This document shows positions 25,172 to 35,277 of a stretch of DNA of 64,000 nt, piece by piece. Below the pieces are notes generated by a model. That model was not told the DNA's origin, made no database searches, and worked only from the letters and a program-made list of their open reading frames with translations. The stretch's first letter is position 1; every line of letters starts with the position of its first letter. Source of the DNA: Streptomyces prunicolor NBRC 13075 (lineage in GTDB: Bacteria; Actinomycetota; Actinomycetes; Streptomycetales; Streptomycetaceae); NCBI RefSeq assembly GCF_000367365.1, contig NZ_BARF01000074.1:62001-126000 (forward strand), given 5' to 3'. Made by a program: the position numbers and the translations under genes.

Positions 25172-27154
25172 ATGACGAAGCCCTCACTCCCCGAACTCCT
25201 GCATGCTGCCGTCACTGCCGTTGGCGGTTCGGAGCGCCCCGGCCAGGTGACCATGGCCGAAGCCGTCGCGGAGGCGATCGACGACGGCTCCCATTTGCTG
25301 GTCCAGGCCGGCACCGGCACCGGCAAGTCGCTCGGCTACCTTGTGCCCGCGCTCGCGCACGGGGAGCGTGTGGTCGTAGCGACCGCCACCCTCGCGCTCC
25401 AGCGCCAGCTCGTGGAGCGCGACCTGCCGCGCACGGTCGACGCGCTGCATCCCCTGCTGCGCCGCCGCCCTCAGTACGCGATGCTCAAGGGCAGGTCGAA
25501 CTACCTGTGTCTGCACCGGCTCCACGAGGGCATGCCGCAGGACGAGGAGGAGGGCCTCTTCGACCAGTTCGAGGCGGCCGCCCCCACCAGCAAGCTGGGT
25601 CAGGACCTGCTGCGGCTGCGCGACTGGACGGACGAGACCGAGACCGGCGATCGCGACGACCTCACACCCGGAGTCTCCGACCGCGCGTGGGCGCAGATTT
25701 CGGTGTCCTCCCGCGAGTGCCTGGGCGCCCAGAAGTGCGCTTACGGAGCGGAGTGTTTCGCAGAGGCGGCCCGCGAGCGCGCCAAGCTCGCCGATGTCGT
25801 CGTCACGAACCACGCACTGCTCGCGATCGACGCCATCGAGGGCGCCCCCGTCCTCCCGCAGCACGAGGTGCTGATCGTCGACGAGGCCCATGAACTGGTC
25901 TCCCGAGTCACCGGAGTTGCCACCGGCGAGCTCACCCCCGGCCAGGTCAACCGCGCGGTGCGCCGCGCCGCGAAGCTGGCCAACGAGAAGGCCGCCGACC
26001 AGCTCCAGACCGCCGCCGAGGGCTTCGAGCGGCTGATGGAGCTCGCCCTGCCGGGCCGCCTGGAGGAGATCCCGGAGGACCTCGGTTACGCCCTCATGGC
26101 GCTGCGCGACGCCTGCCGTACGGTGATCTCTGCGATCGGCGCCACCCGCGATAAGTCCGTGCAGGACGAGGACGCGGTCCGCAAGCAGGCGCTGGCCTCC
26201 GTGGAGTCCGTCCACGACGTGGCGGAGCGCATCACCAACGGCTCCGAGTGGGACGTCGTCTGGTATGAACGCCACGACCGCTTCGGCGCCTCCCTGCGCG
26301 TCGCCCCCATGTCCGTGTCGGGCCTGCTGAGGGAAAAGCTCTTCACGGACCGCTCGGTGACGCTGACCTCCGCGACGCTGAAGCTCGGCGGCGACTTCAA
26401 CGGCGTAGGCGCCTCCCTGGGGCTCGCCCCCGAGGGCACCGCCGGCGACGACCTGCCGCAGTGGAAGGGCGTCGACGTGGGCTCACCCTTCGACTACCCG
26501 AAGCAGGGCATCCTGTACGTCGCCAAGCACCTCGCGCGCCCCGCGCGGGACGGCGATCGCGCCGACATGCTGGACGAGTTGACGGAGCTGATCCAGGCGG
26601 CCGGCGGTCGCACCCTCGGCCTCTTCTCCTCGATGCGGGGCGCCCAACTCGCCGCCGAGGAACTGCGCTCCCGCATCCCCGAGTACCCGATCCTCCTCCA
26701 GGGCGAGGAGACGCTCGGCGAGTTGATCAAGAACTTCGCGGCCGACCCGAAGACCTGTCTCTTCGGGACGCTGTCGCTCTGGCAGGGCGTCGACGTCCCC
26801 GGAGCCAGCTGTCAGCTGGTCGTCATGGACAAGATCCCGTTCCCGCGCCCGGACGACCCGCTGATGAGTGCCCGCCAGAAGGCAGTTGAGGACGCCGGGG
26901 GCAACGGCTTCATGGCGGTGGCCGCCACGCACGCGGCACTCCTCATGGCCCAGGGCGCCGGCCGTCTCGTCCGCGCGTCGGGAGACAGGGGTGTGGTCGC
27001 CGTTCTCGATCAGCGGCTCGCCACCGCCCGATACGGCAGCTATCTCAAGGCGTCACTGCCCGACTTCTGGTACACGACGGACCGTAACCAGGCCCGGAGG
27101 TCGCTGGCCGCGATCGACGCGAAGGCGAAGCAGGAGGAAGCCGAAGCGGAGTGA
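25172..27154 (+). CDS. dinG: ATP-dependent DinG/XPD-like DNA helicase
   Basis: A 660-residue superfamily 2 helicase of the DinG type that unwinds forked or R-loop DNA. Seen: Walker A QAGTGTGKS (about residue 48), cysteines suited to an iron-sulfur cluster (YLCLH, then CLGAQKC...ECF), VVVTNHALL, DEAHEL, SATLKLGGDF, FGTLSLWQGVDVPG and QGAGRLVRASGDRG. It lies next to lexA, divergent in reading direction, consistent with a DNA-repair neighbourhood; no LexA box is apparent directly before it. Confidence 0.9.
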   Translation: MTKPSLPELLHAAVTAVGGSERPGQVTMAEAVAEAIDDGSHLLVQAGTGTGKSLGYLVPALAHGERVVVATATLALQRQLVERDLPRTVDALHPLLRRRPQYAMLKGRSNYLCLHRLHEGMPQDEEEGLFDQFEAAAPTSKLGQDLLRLRDWTDETETGDRDDLTPGVSDRAWAQISVSSRECLGAQKCAYGAECFAEAARERAKLADVVVTNHALLAIDAIEGAPVLPQHEVLIVDEAHELVSRVTGVATGELTPGQVNRAVRRAAKLANEKAADQLQTAAEGFERLMELALPGRLEEIPEDLGYALMALRDACRTVISAIGATRDKSVQDEDAVRKQALASVESVHDVAERITNGSEWDVVWYERHDRFGASLRVAPMSVSGLLREKLFTDRSVTLTSATLKLGGDFNGVGASLGLAPEGTAGDDLPQWKGVDVGSPFDYPKQGILYVAKHLARPARDGDRADMLDELTELIQAAGGRTLGLFSSMRGAQLAAEELRSRIPEYPILLQGEETLGELIKNFAADPKTCLFGTLSLWQGVDVPGASCQLVVMDKIPFPRPDDPLMSARQKAVEDAGGNGFMAVAATHAALLMAQGAGRLVRASGDRGVVAVLDQRLATARYGSYLKASLPDFWYTTDRNQARRSLAAIDAKAKQEEAEAE

Positions 27155-27324
27155 TCCGGGGCGGTGTTGGCCCGGTGCGCCGGGTCAACACTGGATCGAC
27201 GACAGGCGCTAGATCGGCGCCCGGCCGCCACCGGGATCGGGACAGCACAGGACCCCGGAACCGGCGCAGGGGTCCCGGGGTCCGGTCAGGGGGCCGGGCC
27301 GATGAGGCCCGCCCGCCGCAGCCG

Positions 27325-28104
27325 TCACACGCGCCGCAGCACTGCCACCACCTTGCCGAGGATCGTCGCGTCGTCGCCGGGGATCGGCTCGTAGGCCGAG
27401 TTGTGCGGGAGGAGCCAGACGTGGCCGTCCTCGCGCTTGAAGCGCTTGACGGTGGCCTCGCCCTCCAGCATGGCGGCCACGATGTCGCCGTTCTCGGCGA
27501 CCGGCTGGCGGCGCACGGTGACCCAGTCGCCGTCACAGATCGCGGCCTCGATCATCGAGTCACCGACGACCTTGAGGACGAACAGCTCACCGTCACCGAC
27601 CAGTTGGCGGGGGAGGGGGAAGACGTCCTCGACCGACTCCTCGGCGAGGATCGGGCCACCGGCGGCGATCCGGCCGACCAGCGGGACGTACGACGCGGCC
27701 GGTTTGCCCGCGGTGTCCGTGGGCTGCACCGACGAGGACTGGTCCGAGCCGCGGACCTCGTACGCGCGCGGGCGGTGCGGGTCGCGGCGCAGGAAGCCCT
27801 TGCGCTCCAGTGCCATCAGCTGGTGTGCGACCGAGGATGTGCTGGACAGGCCCACGGCCTGGCCGATCTCGCGCATCGACGGCGGGTAGCCCCGTCGCTG
27901 CACCGAGTCCCTGATGACCTCGATCACCCGGCGCTGCCGATCCGTGAGCCCGGAGCTGTCCGCCCGGATACCGGGAGGTCGGCCCGGCAGGGAGCGCTTG
28001 TGTCCCTCGGGATTCGCGGCTTCGTTCATTGCATGCACCGGCTCGAGTCGGCCCTGGGAGCGATCCTGGGCAGTGATGGTGGCACTGTCTGCGGTGGTGG
28101 TCAC
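27325..28104 (-). CDS. lexA: SOS repressor LexA
   Basis: A 259-residue repressor of the SOS regulon that cleaves itself when RecA is activated. The N-terminal winged helix is [17 protein letters not shown]...[17 protein letters not shown]. The cleavage site is AAGGP (Ala-Gly), the catalytic serine is in VVGDSMIEA and the lysine in [12 protein letters not shown] 28104 gives the typical actinobacterial N-terminal extension and follows GAGG; a longer frame is disfavoured. A matching LexA box lies 61 bp upstream, so autoregulation is expected. Confidence 0.96.
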   Translation of the reverse strand: MTTTADSATITAQDRSQGRLEPVHAMNEAANPEGHKRSLPGRPPGIRADSSGLTDRQRRVIEVIRDSVQRRGYPPSMREIGQAVGLSSTSSVAHQLMALERKGFLRRDPHRPRAYEVRGSDQSSSVQPTDTAGKPAASYVPLVGRIAAGGPILAEESVEDVFPLPRQLVGDGELFVLKVVGDSMIEAAICDGDWVTVRRQPVAENGDIVAAMLEGEATVKRFKREDGHVWLLPHNSAYEPIPGDDATILGKVVAVLRRV

Positions 28105-28164
28105 GTCGGCCCCTCTCGATGGTCTCCCTGCTGGACAACGGTAGTTGCTTTCGAAAGGTTGCGC

Positions 28165-28178
28165 CAAACACACGTTCG
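28165..28178 (-). promoter_or_regulatory. LexA box upstream of lexA
   Basis: The minus strand reads CGAAC-GTGT-GTTTG, a full match to the actinobacterial/Gram-positive SOS box pattern CGAAC-N4-GTTYG, 61 bp before the lexA start. Confidence 0.85.
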
Positions 28179-28515
28179 AGTGAAAAAGTGCAGATAGCCT
28201 GTTGCGATCACGCGTCTGGGTGTATGGCTAACGCGGCACCTGGCGGACAAAAGGGCCCTTTGTTGTGCTCTTCGCCGCCGGGGCGGTGGCCTCGTGGGTT
28301 GTCGCCTCAGTCTGCCACCCGGTGTCCCGGCGGTCAGGGGCCGGTCCCGTTCTGTGCGGGAGCCCCACGCCTCCTCCGTGCCGCGCTCACGGTATCTCCG
28401 TAAGTGGCCTGGCGGTACGGCTGTGCGCCCGCGTGTTCGGGGTGGCGGGACGGTCGTATGGCACATGCCAATACCGGTGCGACACGCGCGTGTGGCGTGT
28501 TTGTGTGAGCCAATC

Positions 28516-28562
28516 ACCACATCTAGTGGTTGGATTGCGGCAGCAGCCCAGAAGTTGTGGTC
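28516..28562 (+). promoter_or_regulatory. Tandem NrdR-like boxes upstream of nrdR-nrdJ
   Basis: Box 1 is CACCACATCTAGTGGT (28516-28531) inside a longer CCAAtCACCA/TAGTGGTTGG palindrome. Box 2 is GCCCAGAAGTTGTGGT (28547-28562), matching box 1 at 10 of 16 positions. The 31-bp offset (three helical turns) is typical of paired NrdR sites. They lie 110-150 bp upstream of nrdR. Confidence 0.7.
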
Positions 28563-28669
28563 CCCCGGGTCTCCAGAGTCTCGGTCATCGCCTATGCTTG
28601 GGGCTGCTTCGAGAGGCCCAAGGGGTCTCACGAGGCTATTGAGTCTGCTGTGAGGGAGGGTTGGAGACC

Positions 28670-29221
28670 ATGCACTGCCCCTTCTGCAGGCACCCCGACA
28701 GCCGTGTCGTCGACAGCCGTACGACCGACGACGGCACGTCGATCCGCCGGCGCCGCCAGTGCCCTGACTGCTCCCGTCGTTTCACGACCGTGGAGACGTG
28801 CTCGCTCATGGTGGTCAAGCGGTCCGGAGTCACCGAGCCTTTCAGTCGTACCAAGGTCATCAACGGTGTGCGCAAGGCATGCCAGGGACGGCCTGTCACC
28901 GAGGACGCACTCGCTCAGCTCGGCCAGCGGGTCGAAGAGGCGGTGCGGGCCACCGGAAGTGCCGAACTGACCACCCATGACGTCGGGCTGGCCATACTCG
29001 GCCCGTTGCAGGAACTCGACCTCGTCGCCTATCTGCGATTCGCCTCCGTCTACCGGGCGTTCAACTCGCTCGAGGACTTCGAGGCCGCGATCGTGGAGCT
29101 GCGCGAAGTGACCCCAGGCCCCGCCGCGGACGACGAAGACGCGGTATCGGGGAGCCAGGAAGACGACGGCGGGACCGGAGGGACTCTTCAGGTCCCCGTG
29201 CCCGCCCACTCCGCCGACTGA
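28670..29221 (+). CDS. nrdR: Ribonucleotide reductase repressor NrdR
   Basis: A 183-residue repressor that senses ATP/dATP and represses ribonucleotide reductase genes. The zinc ribbon [17 protein letters not shown]...CPDCSRRF occupies residues 1-35, and an ATP-cone domain follows ([20 protein letters not shown]). The Asp/Gly-rich C-terminus beyond about 150 is variable in the genus. ATG 28670 gives the invariant start; a TTG three codons upstream is ignored. It is followed after 164 bp by nrdJ, and the paired boxes upstream suggest autoregulation. Confidence 0.96.
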   Translation: MHCPFCRHPDSRVVDSRTTDDGTSIRRRRQCPDCSRRFTTVETCSLMVVKRSGVTEPFSRTKVINGVRKACQGRPVTEDALAQLGQRVEEAVRATGSAELTTHDVGLAILGPLQELDLVAYLRFASVYRAFNSLEDFEAAIVELREVTPGPAADDEDAVSGSQEDDGGTGGTLQVPVPAHSAD

Positions 29222-29385
29222 CTGACGGGCCGGAACCGGGTGGAGACCCCGGGTCCGGCCGGGCGGCGGTGAATCAGGACTTGTTGCGGGGCCATGAGCT
29301 GTGGGCGCCCGCGGCATCAGACAAACACTCTGCCACGGGAACATCGTGGCATTTTCGGGCGTTTTTGCCTGTAGAGGGAGGCGGC

Positions 29386-32286
29386 ATGACAGAGACGGCG
29401 AGCGGTCCGGCACGAGGTTCCCGCGCGAAGGGAACCAAGACCACCAAGGGACTGCGCATCGAGCGTATTCACACCACCCCCGGCGTGCATCCGTACGACG
29501 AGGTGGAGTGGGAGCGTCGTGACGTCGTCATGACCAACTGGCGCGACGGCTCGGTCAATTTCGAGCAGCGTGGCGTCGAGTTCCCCGCCGAATGGGCGGT
29601 GAACGCGGTCAACATCGTCACCAGCAAGTACTTCCGCGGTGCCGTGGGCACCCCGCAGCGCGAGGTGAGCCTCAAGCAGCTCATCGACCGCATCGTGAAG
29701 ACGTATCGGAAGGCCGGCGAGGACCACAAGTACTTCGCCTCGCCCGCCGACGCCGAGATCTTCGAGCACGAGCTGGCGTACGCCCTCCTGCACCAGGTCT
29801 TCAGCTTCAACAGCCCTGTCTGGTTCAACGTCGGGACCCCGCAGCCCCAGCAGGTCTCGGCCTGCTTCATCCTGGCCGTCGACGACTCCATGGAGTCGAT
29901 CCTCGACTGGTACAAGGAAGAGGGCATGATCTTCAAGGGCGGCTCTGGCGCCGGCCTGAACCTCTCCCGCATCCGCTCCTCCAAGGAGCTGCTCTCCTCC
30001 GGTGGCAACGCTTCCGGACCGGTCTCCTTCATGCGCGGCGCCGACGCCTCCGCGGGAACCATCAAGTCCGGTGGCGCCACCCGCCGCGCGGCCAAGATGG
30101 TCATCCTGGACGTCGACCACCCCGACATCGAGGACTTCATCCAGACCAAGGTCAAGGAAGAAGAGAAGATCCGCGCCCTGCGTGACGCGGGCTTCGACAT
30201 GGACCTGGGCGGCGACGACATCACGTCGGTGCAGTACCAGAACGCCAACAACTCGGTCCGCGTGAACGACACGTTCATGAAGGCCGTGGAGAACGGCGAC
30301 AAGTTCGGCCTGACGTCCCGCATGACCGGCGAGGTCATCGAGGAGGTCGACGCCAAGGAGCTCTTCCGCAAGATGGCCGAGGCCGCCTGGGCCTGCGCCG
30401 ACCCGGGCATCCAGTACGACGACACCATCAACCAGTGGCACACGTGCCCGGAGTCCGGCCGTATCAACGGCTCGAACCCGTGCAGCGAGTACATGCACCT
30501 GGACAACACGTCCTGCAACCTCGCCTCGCTGAACCTGATGAAGTTCCTCAAGGACGACGGCAAGGGCCTCCAGTCCTTCGAGGTCGAGCGCTTCGCCAAG
30601 GTCGTCGAGCTCGTCATCACCGCGATGGACATCTCCATCTGCTTCGCCGACTTCCCGACGCAGAAGATCGGTGAGAACACGCGCGCGTTCCGCCAACTCG
30701 GCATCGGCTACGCCAACCTCGGCGCCCTGCTGATGGCGACCGGCCACGCGTACGACTCCGACGGCGGCCGTGCCCTCGCCGGTGCCATCACCTCCCTGAT
30801 GACCGGCACCTCGTACAAGCGCTCCGCCGAACTCGCCGCGGTCGTCGGCCCGTACGACGGCTACGCCCGCAACGAGCAGCCGCACCTGCGCGTCATGAAG
30901 CAGCACGCCGACGCCAACGCCGTGGCCCCGCGCGCGGACGACCTGGACACGCCCATCTGGGCCGCGGCCACGGAGTCCTGGCAGGACGTGCTGCGCCTCG
31001 GCGAGAAGAACGGTTTCCGTAACTCGCAGGCGTCCGTCATCGCGCCGACCGGCACCATCGGTCTCGCGATGTCCTGCGACACCACCGGACTTGAGCCCGA
31101 CCTCGCCCTGGTCAAGTTCAAGAAGCTGGTCGGCGGCGGCTCGATGCAGATCGTCAACGGCACCGTCCCGCAGGCCCTGCGTCGCATGGGCTACCAGGAG
31201 GAGCAGATCGAGGCGATCGTCGCCCACATCGCCGACAACGGCAATGTGATCGACGCCCCGGGGCTCAAGCAGGAGCACTACGAGGTGTTCGACTGCGCCA
31301 TGGGCGAGCGCTCCATCTCCGCGATGGGTCATGTCCGCATGATGGCCGCCATCCAGCCCTGGATCTCCGGCGCGCTCTCCAAGACGGTCAACCTGCCGGA
31401 GACGGCGACCGTCGAGGACGTCGAAGAGGTCTACTTCGAGGCGTGGAAGCTGGGCGTCAAGGCGCTCGCGATCTACCGCGACAACTGCAAGGTCGGCCAG
31501 CCCCTCTCCGCCAAGACCAAGGAGAAGGAGAAGATCGAGGTCACCGCCAAGGCCGAGGAGACCATCCGTACCGCGGTCGAGAAGGTCGTCGAGTACCGCC
31601 CCGTCCGCAAGCGCCTCCCCAAGGGCCGCCCGGGCATCACGACCTCCTTCACGGTCGGCGGCGCCGAGGGTTACATGACCGCCAACTCCTACCCGGACGA
31701 CGGTCTCGGTGAGGTCTTCCTGAAGATGTCGAAGCAGGGCTCGACCCTCGCGGGCATGATGGACGCCTTCTCGATCGCCGTCTCCGTAGGCCTGCAGTAC
31801 GGCGTGCCCCTGGAGACGTACGTCTCCAAGTTCACGAACATGCGCTTCGAGCCGGCCGGCATGACGGACGACCCGGACGTGCGGATGGCGCAGTCGATCG
31901 TCGACTACATCTTCCGCCGCCTGGCGCTCGACTTCCTGCCCTTCGAGACGCGCTCCGCGCTCGGCATCCACTCCGCCGAGGAGCGCCAGCGTCACCTGGA
32001 GACCGGTTCGTACGAGCCATCCATCGACGATGTCGAGGTCGACGTAGAGGGCCTGGCCCAGTCGGCGCCGCGCGCCCAGGAGTTGAAGGCCGTGGCCGCG
32101 CCGAAGGCCGTGGTCGAGGCGGCCAAGCCCGCTCCGCAGCAGGCGCACACCAGCGCCGAGCTGGTGGAGATGCAGCTGGGCATCCAGGCCGACGCCCCAC
32201 TCTGCTTCTCCTGCGGTACGAAGATGCAGCGGGCCGGTTCCTGCTACATCTGCGAGGGGTGCGGCTCGACCAGCGGCTGCAGCTGA
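29386..32286 (+). CDS. nrdJ: Class II (B12-dependent) ribonucleotide reductase
   Basis: The adenosylcobalamin-dependent reductase of 966 residues makes deoxynucleotides with or without oxygen. Seen: FNSPVWFNVG, GGSGAGLNLS, NPCSEYMHLDNTSCNLASLNL (active-site region), TGTIGLAMSCDTTG, and a C-terminal zinc/redox tail CFSCGTKMQRAGSCYICEGCG. ATG 29386 follows GAGGGAGG. It is the partner of nrdR and is the aerobic/anaerobic alternative to a class Ia enzyme elsewhere in Streptomyces genomes. Confidence 0.96.
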   Translation: MTETASGPARGSRAKGTKTTKGLRIERIHTTPGVHPYDEVEWERRDVVMTNWRDGSVNFEQRGVEFPAEWAVNAVNIVTSKYFRGAVGTPQREVSLKQLIDRIVKTYRKAGEDHKYFASPADAEIFEHELAYALLHQVFSFNSPVWFNVGTPQPQQVSACFILAVDDSMESILDWYKEEGMIFKGGSGAGLNLSRIRSSKELLSSGGNASGPVSFMRGADASAGTIKSGGATRRAAKMVILDVDHPDIEDFIQTKVKEEEKIRALRDAGFDMDLGGDDITSVQYQNANNSVRVNDTFMKAVENGDKFGLTSRMTGEVIEEVDAKELFRKMAEAAWACADPGIQYDDTINQWHTCPESGRINGSNPCSEYMHLDNTSCNLASLNLMKFLKDDGKGLQSFEVERFAKVVELVITAMDISICFADFPTQKIGENTRAFRQLGIGYANLGALLMATGHAYDSDGGRALAGAITSLMTGTSYKRSAELAAVVGPYDGYARNEQPHLRVMKQHADANAVAPRADDLDTPIWAAATESWQDVLRLGEKNGFRNSQASVIAPTGTIGLAMSCDTTGLEPDLALVKFKKLVGGGSMQIVNGTVPQALRRMGYQEEQIEAIVAHIADNGNVIDAPGLKQEHYEVFDCAMGERSISAMGHVRMMAAIQPWISGALSKTVNLPETATVEDVEEVYFEAWKLGVKALAIYRDNCKVGQPLSAKTKEKEKIEVTAKAEETIRTAVEKVVEYRPVRKRLPKGRPGITTSFTVGGAEGYMTANSYPDDGLGEVFLKMSKQGSTLAGMMDAFSIAVSVGLQYGVPLETYVSKFTNMRFEPAGMTDDPDVRMAQSIVDYIFRRLALDFLPFETRSALGIHSAEERQRHLETGSYEPSIDDVEVDVEGLAQSAPRAQELKAVAAPKAVVEAAKPAPQQAHTSAELVEMQLGIQADAPLCFSCGTKMQRAGSCYICEGCGSTSGCS

Positions 32287-32320
32287 TCAACTGTAGCTGC
32301 TTGAAGTGAACTAGCTGGTC

Positions 32321-32356
32321 AGGGCGGCGGAGTCGGTATCAGGACTCCGCCGCCCT
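32321..32356 (+). terminator. Terminator after nrdJ
   Basis: A perfect 14-bp stem AGGGCGGCGGAGTC with an 8-base loop, 34 bp after the nrdJ stop. No T-run. Confidence 0.8.
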
Positions 32357-32456
32357 CAGCATGTCCCGGCCCACGGCGAATCCGGTTTCCCAGCGGAACG
32401 ATCAGCGGTTAATCTCCCTCGACGCGCATAGCGTGCGCACAGGGGAGGGTGGGGGC

Positions 32457-33152
32457 ATGGTCGACGATTCCGTCGAACCCGAAAGAGGTATCAGGGCGGG
32501 GGCCCAGGCAGTCGCGGCGGTGGTGGTGGTCGGTGGTGTCGTGGGCGGTATGTGGGGACTTGGGGGAGTCCTGCCGAAGACGACGTCACGAGACAGCGCA
32601 CCGGCGACCTGCTCGGCGAGCGCGGACAACGCCCTGCCGGCGAAGTACGTCTCGCCGACGGCGCTCTGTACGGCGCTGAACCGCACGGACCTTCCGGCGC
32701 TGCTGGGGACTCCGGACGAACACGCGGAGACCGCGTCGGGCAGCGCGGGCTGGATGACGCTCGCCGGCGGCACCAAGATCGCCAGCCCCGAGGCCGACGT
32801 AGACCTGACGACCTACTCCGTGCGGCTGTCGGCGTCCTACGACGACGTTCCCGTCGCACAGGCGGCCCGGTACGTGGACTCCAGCTCGGAGGTGAAGATG
32901 GTCCTGGGGCACCCGGCCGTTCTCTACTCGGACCAGACCATCGCGATCAGCTTCAACCTCGGCGGCGGGAAGGCCAGTACGGGCCCTGGGGGCATCGCCC
33001 GCAGCTTGCTGGTCTCCACGACCGCGAAGGATGGCGGCGACTCCTTCGAGATATCCATCTGGCGTCAGGACGACGTGCCGCCCGATGACGAGGCGCTGTT
33101 CCGCATCGCCGAGGAGGTGCTGCCGACGGTCCCGGGCTGGACCGCCGGCTGA
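32457..33152 (+). CDS. DUF6215-like membrane-anchored protein
   Basis: A 231-residue protein with an N-terminal membrane anchor (AVAAVVVVGGVVGGMWGLGGVLP) and an extracellular domain with paired cysteines (CSASADNALP, ALCTALNRTDLPALLGTP). Conserved blocks are LTTYSVRLSASYDDVPV, VLGHPAVLYSDQTIAISF and SLLVSTTAKDGGDSFEISIWRQD. It resembles the Streptomyces DUF6215 group; no function is known. ATG 32457 lies behind GGGGGAGGG-like sequence. Confidence 0.65.
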   Translation: MVDDSVEPERGIRAGAQAVAAVVVVGGVVGGMWGLGGVLPKTTSRDSAPATCSASADNALPAKYVSPTALCTALNRTDLPALLGTPDEHAETASGSAGWMTLAGGTKIASPEADVDLTTYSVRLSASYDDVPVAQAARYVDSSSEVKMVLGHPAVLYSDQTIAISFNLGGGKASTGPGGIARSLLVSTTAKDGGDSFEISIWRQDDVPPDDEALFRIAEEVLPTVPGWTAG

Positions 33153-33170
33153 CGCGCCGTCCCGATGGGC

Positions 33171-33707
33171 TCAGGGCTGCTGTGGCCTGCCCATCGTCCT
33201 GGTGAAGGTCGCGGGGTCGTCCTCGAAGCCCCGGATGCCGGGATGGAAGTCCCAGCTTCCGGAGTCGTCCCGGACGAACTCCCCGACCGTCGCCGCCGTA
33301 GCGCCGAGGACGTCACCGAAGTCGTCCTCGGTGAGGATGGTGTACCCCTCGCGGATGCGCAGCTTCGGGTTGAGGACATTGACGAACGTGCGGTGGGTGA
33401 CCCGCTGTTGGATGACGACACCGACCACCACGCGCGCGTACCGGTCGGCGAGCCGGTCGAGCTCCAGCGTCATGACCTCGTCCCAGCCGAAGCCCTTGCC
33501 GTCCTTGCTGTCCCGGTTGAGATAGATGGTGCCGTCGGGCGAGCGGCTGTCGAAGTGCACCGCGTACGCGGGAGCGCCGTACAGATCGCCCGCCACATAC
33601 GTGGTGGCGACGATGTCCAGATCGACGGGCGGCTGCCCGGTGGGACTCGGATCCCACTGGAGCCCGACTTCGGCCTTGCGGATCCCCTTGTTGAGGCCGT
33701 TCACCAC
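33171..33707 (-). CDS. TerD-family protein
   Basis: A 178-residue protein with the TerD beta-sandwich pattern: KAEVGLQWDPSP, VDLDIVATTY, YAVHFDSRSPDGTIYLNRD, a GWDEVMTLELDRL acidic calcium-binding-like stretch, and VVVGVVIQQ. Relatives are linked to tellurite resistance, calcium binding and stress. GTG 33707 follows AAGGGGAA. It is convergent with the DUF6215-like gene and is a stand-alone copy here. Confidence 0.8.
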   Translation of the reverse strand: MVNGLNKGIRKAEVGLQWDPSPTGQPPVDLDIVATTYVAGDLYGAPAYAVHFDSRSPDGTIYLNRDSKDGKGFGWDEVMTLELDRLADRYARVVVGVVIQQRVTHRTFVNVLNPKLRIREGYTILTEDDFGDVLGATAATVGEFVRDDSGSWDFHPGIRGFEDDPATFTRTMGRPQQP

Positions 33708-33859
33708 GGTTCCCCTTCCCCGTTCGCCTCGATCGCGCGCCCCAACTACTGGGCGATCAGCGTGCGTTGTCCATCGTGCCACGCGCGCGGGGGCGCATGC
33801 GCCGACGATCTCAGCCGGAGCGTGACCGGGGCCACGCTCCGTGGCCTTACGATGGCGCG

Positions 33860-34465
33860 GTGCTGGTCAAGTGGATTCGCTGCACCGTGATGGACCGCCG
33901 CGGCTTCGAGCGCGGGCAGCGAAAGTGGGCGGGGCTTCTGGGGGAGCCGGGATTTCGGGGACAGGGGGGAGGCTGGAGCAGAGCGCGGCCAAGGGTGGCA
34001 CACATTTTCGCGTTCTGGGAAAGCCGTGCCTTCTACGACTCCTTCATGGCCCGATCCCACGACCGGCTGGCGTCGGCCCAGGCGGGCACCTTCAAGGATG
34101 CGCAGGTCAAGCTGTTCGATCACCGCTTCGACGTGAAGACCGGCTTCGAACCGCGCTTCACCGACGCCGACCTGGTGCGGGTGGCCCTGTGCCGTGTCCA
34201 CGAGGAGCGCGCCGAGCACTTCACGCTGATGCAGGAGAAGGTCTGGAACCCGGCGATGGCCGGTTCCCCCGGCATGCTCCGCGGGCTGTTCGGCGAGGCC
34301 CCGGAACACGAGTTCATGGTGCTGTCGATGTGGCACTCGGCCGCAGAGCACGGCAAGTACCGCTCCGAGCGGGTGGAGCGGCTCGCACTGCGGGCCCAGA
34401 TCGAGGCGGACGTCGTGTCCCTCACGGGGGACATCGTGCAACTGGAACCGTCTTGGACGGTTTGA
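33860..34465 (+). CDS. YdbC-like/DUF4937 domain protein
   Basis: A 201-residue protein beginning MLVKWIRCTVMDRRGFERGQRKW, followed by HIFAFWESRAFYDSFMARSHDR and a later repeat-like half (HEFMVLSMWHSAAEHGKYRSER). This fits DUF4937 (YdbC-like), a small alpha-beta barrel family without known activity. GTG 33860 is preferred over upstream starts with no homology. It is divergent from the TerD gene. Confidence 0.65.
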   Translation: MLVKWIRCTVMDRRGFERGQRKWAGLLGEPGFRGQGGGWSRARPRVAHIFAFWESRAFYDSFMARSHDRLASAQAGTFKDAQVKLFDHRFDVKTGFEPRFTDADLVRVALCRVHEERAEHFTLMQEKVWNPAMAGSPGMLRGLFGEAPEHEFMVLSMWHSAAEHGKYRSERVERLALRAQIEADVVSLTGDIVQLEPSWTV

Positions 34466-34605
34466 AATCCGAACTGACGTCGTCGGCGTCGCGATGTGTG
34501 AATCGTGCGTCCCTATGTGGCTCATCGGGCACAATTCGTGTGACCTACGCCGTATGGAGCCCGTACGAGTGCTCGATATCCCGTCACTCGATCTAGGGTT
34601 TTGGC

Positions 34606-35265
34606 ATGGCACGACCACGGCGCATCGTCCTTGTCCGGCACGGCGAGTCAACGGGCAATGTTGATGACACCGTCTACGAGCGTGAACCCGACCATTCTCT
34701 GGCGCTGACCGACCAGGGCTGGCGGCAGGCGGAGGAGACCGGAAAGCGGTTGCGGGAGGTGTTCGGCCGCGAGCGCATCAGCGTGTACGTCTCCCCGTAC
34801 CGCCGCACGCACGAGACCTTCCGCGCCTTCCATCTCGATCCCGACCTCGTCCGCGTACGCGAGGAACCCCGGCTGCGCGAACAGGACTGGGGGAACTGGC
34901 AGGACCGCGACGACGTACGCCTCCAGAAGGCGTACCGGGACGCGTACGGGCACTTCTTCTACCGCTTCGCGCAGGGCGAGTCCGGCGCCGACGTCTACGA
35001 CCGGGTGGGCGGCTTCCTGGAGAGCCTGTACCGCAGTTTCGAGGCCCCCGACCACCCGCCGAACGTGCTCCTGGTGACGCACGGCCTGGCGATGCGGTTG
35101 TTCTGCATGCGCTGGTTCCACTGGACGGTCGCCGAGTTCGAGTCGCTGTCGAATCCGGGGAACGCCGAGATGCGGATGCTCGTTCTGGGAGACGACGGCA
35201 GGTACGCGCTGGACCGGCCGTTCGACAGCTGGCGAGACCCGAAACCGTACGGGATCACCGGATAG
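34606..35265 (+). CDS. Histidine phosphatase (phosphoglycerate mutase-like)
   Basis: A 219-residue member of the histidine phosphatase superfamily. The catalytic VLVRHGESTGN (His phosphorylated during turnover) is at residues 6-16. PYRRTHETFRAF, EEPRLREQDWGNW and the second histidine in LLVTHGLAMR complete the pocket. Substrate unknown. The next gene begins 12 bp downstream, so the two are probably co-transcribed. Confidence 0.85.
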   Translation: MARPRRIVLVRHGESTGNVDDTVYEREPDHSLALTDQGWRQAEETGKRLREVFGRERISVYVSPYRRTHETFRAFHLDPDLVRVREEPRLREQDWGNWQDRDDVRLQKAYRDAYGHFFYRFAQGESGADVYDRVGGFLESLYRSFEAPDHPPNVLLVTHGLAMRLFCMRWFHWTVAEFESLSNPGNAEMRMLVLGDDGRYALDRPFDSWRDPKPYGITG

Positions 35266-35277
35266 AGTTGCCGACCG

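Larger units (their letters stand above)
28105..28669. other. Divergent lexA/nrdR control region
   Basis: A gap of about 565 bp with no gene. It holds the LexA box near lexA and the NrdR-like boxes near nrdR. Between them I see no further recognisable element. Confidence 0.6.
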
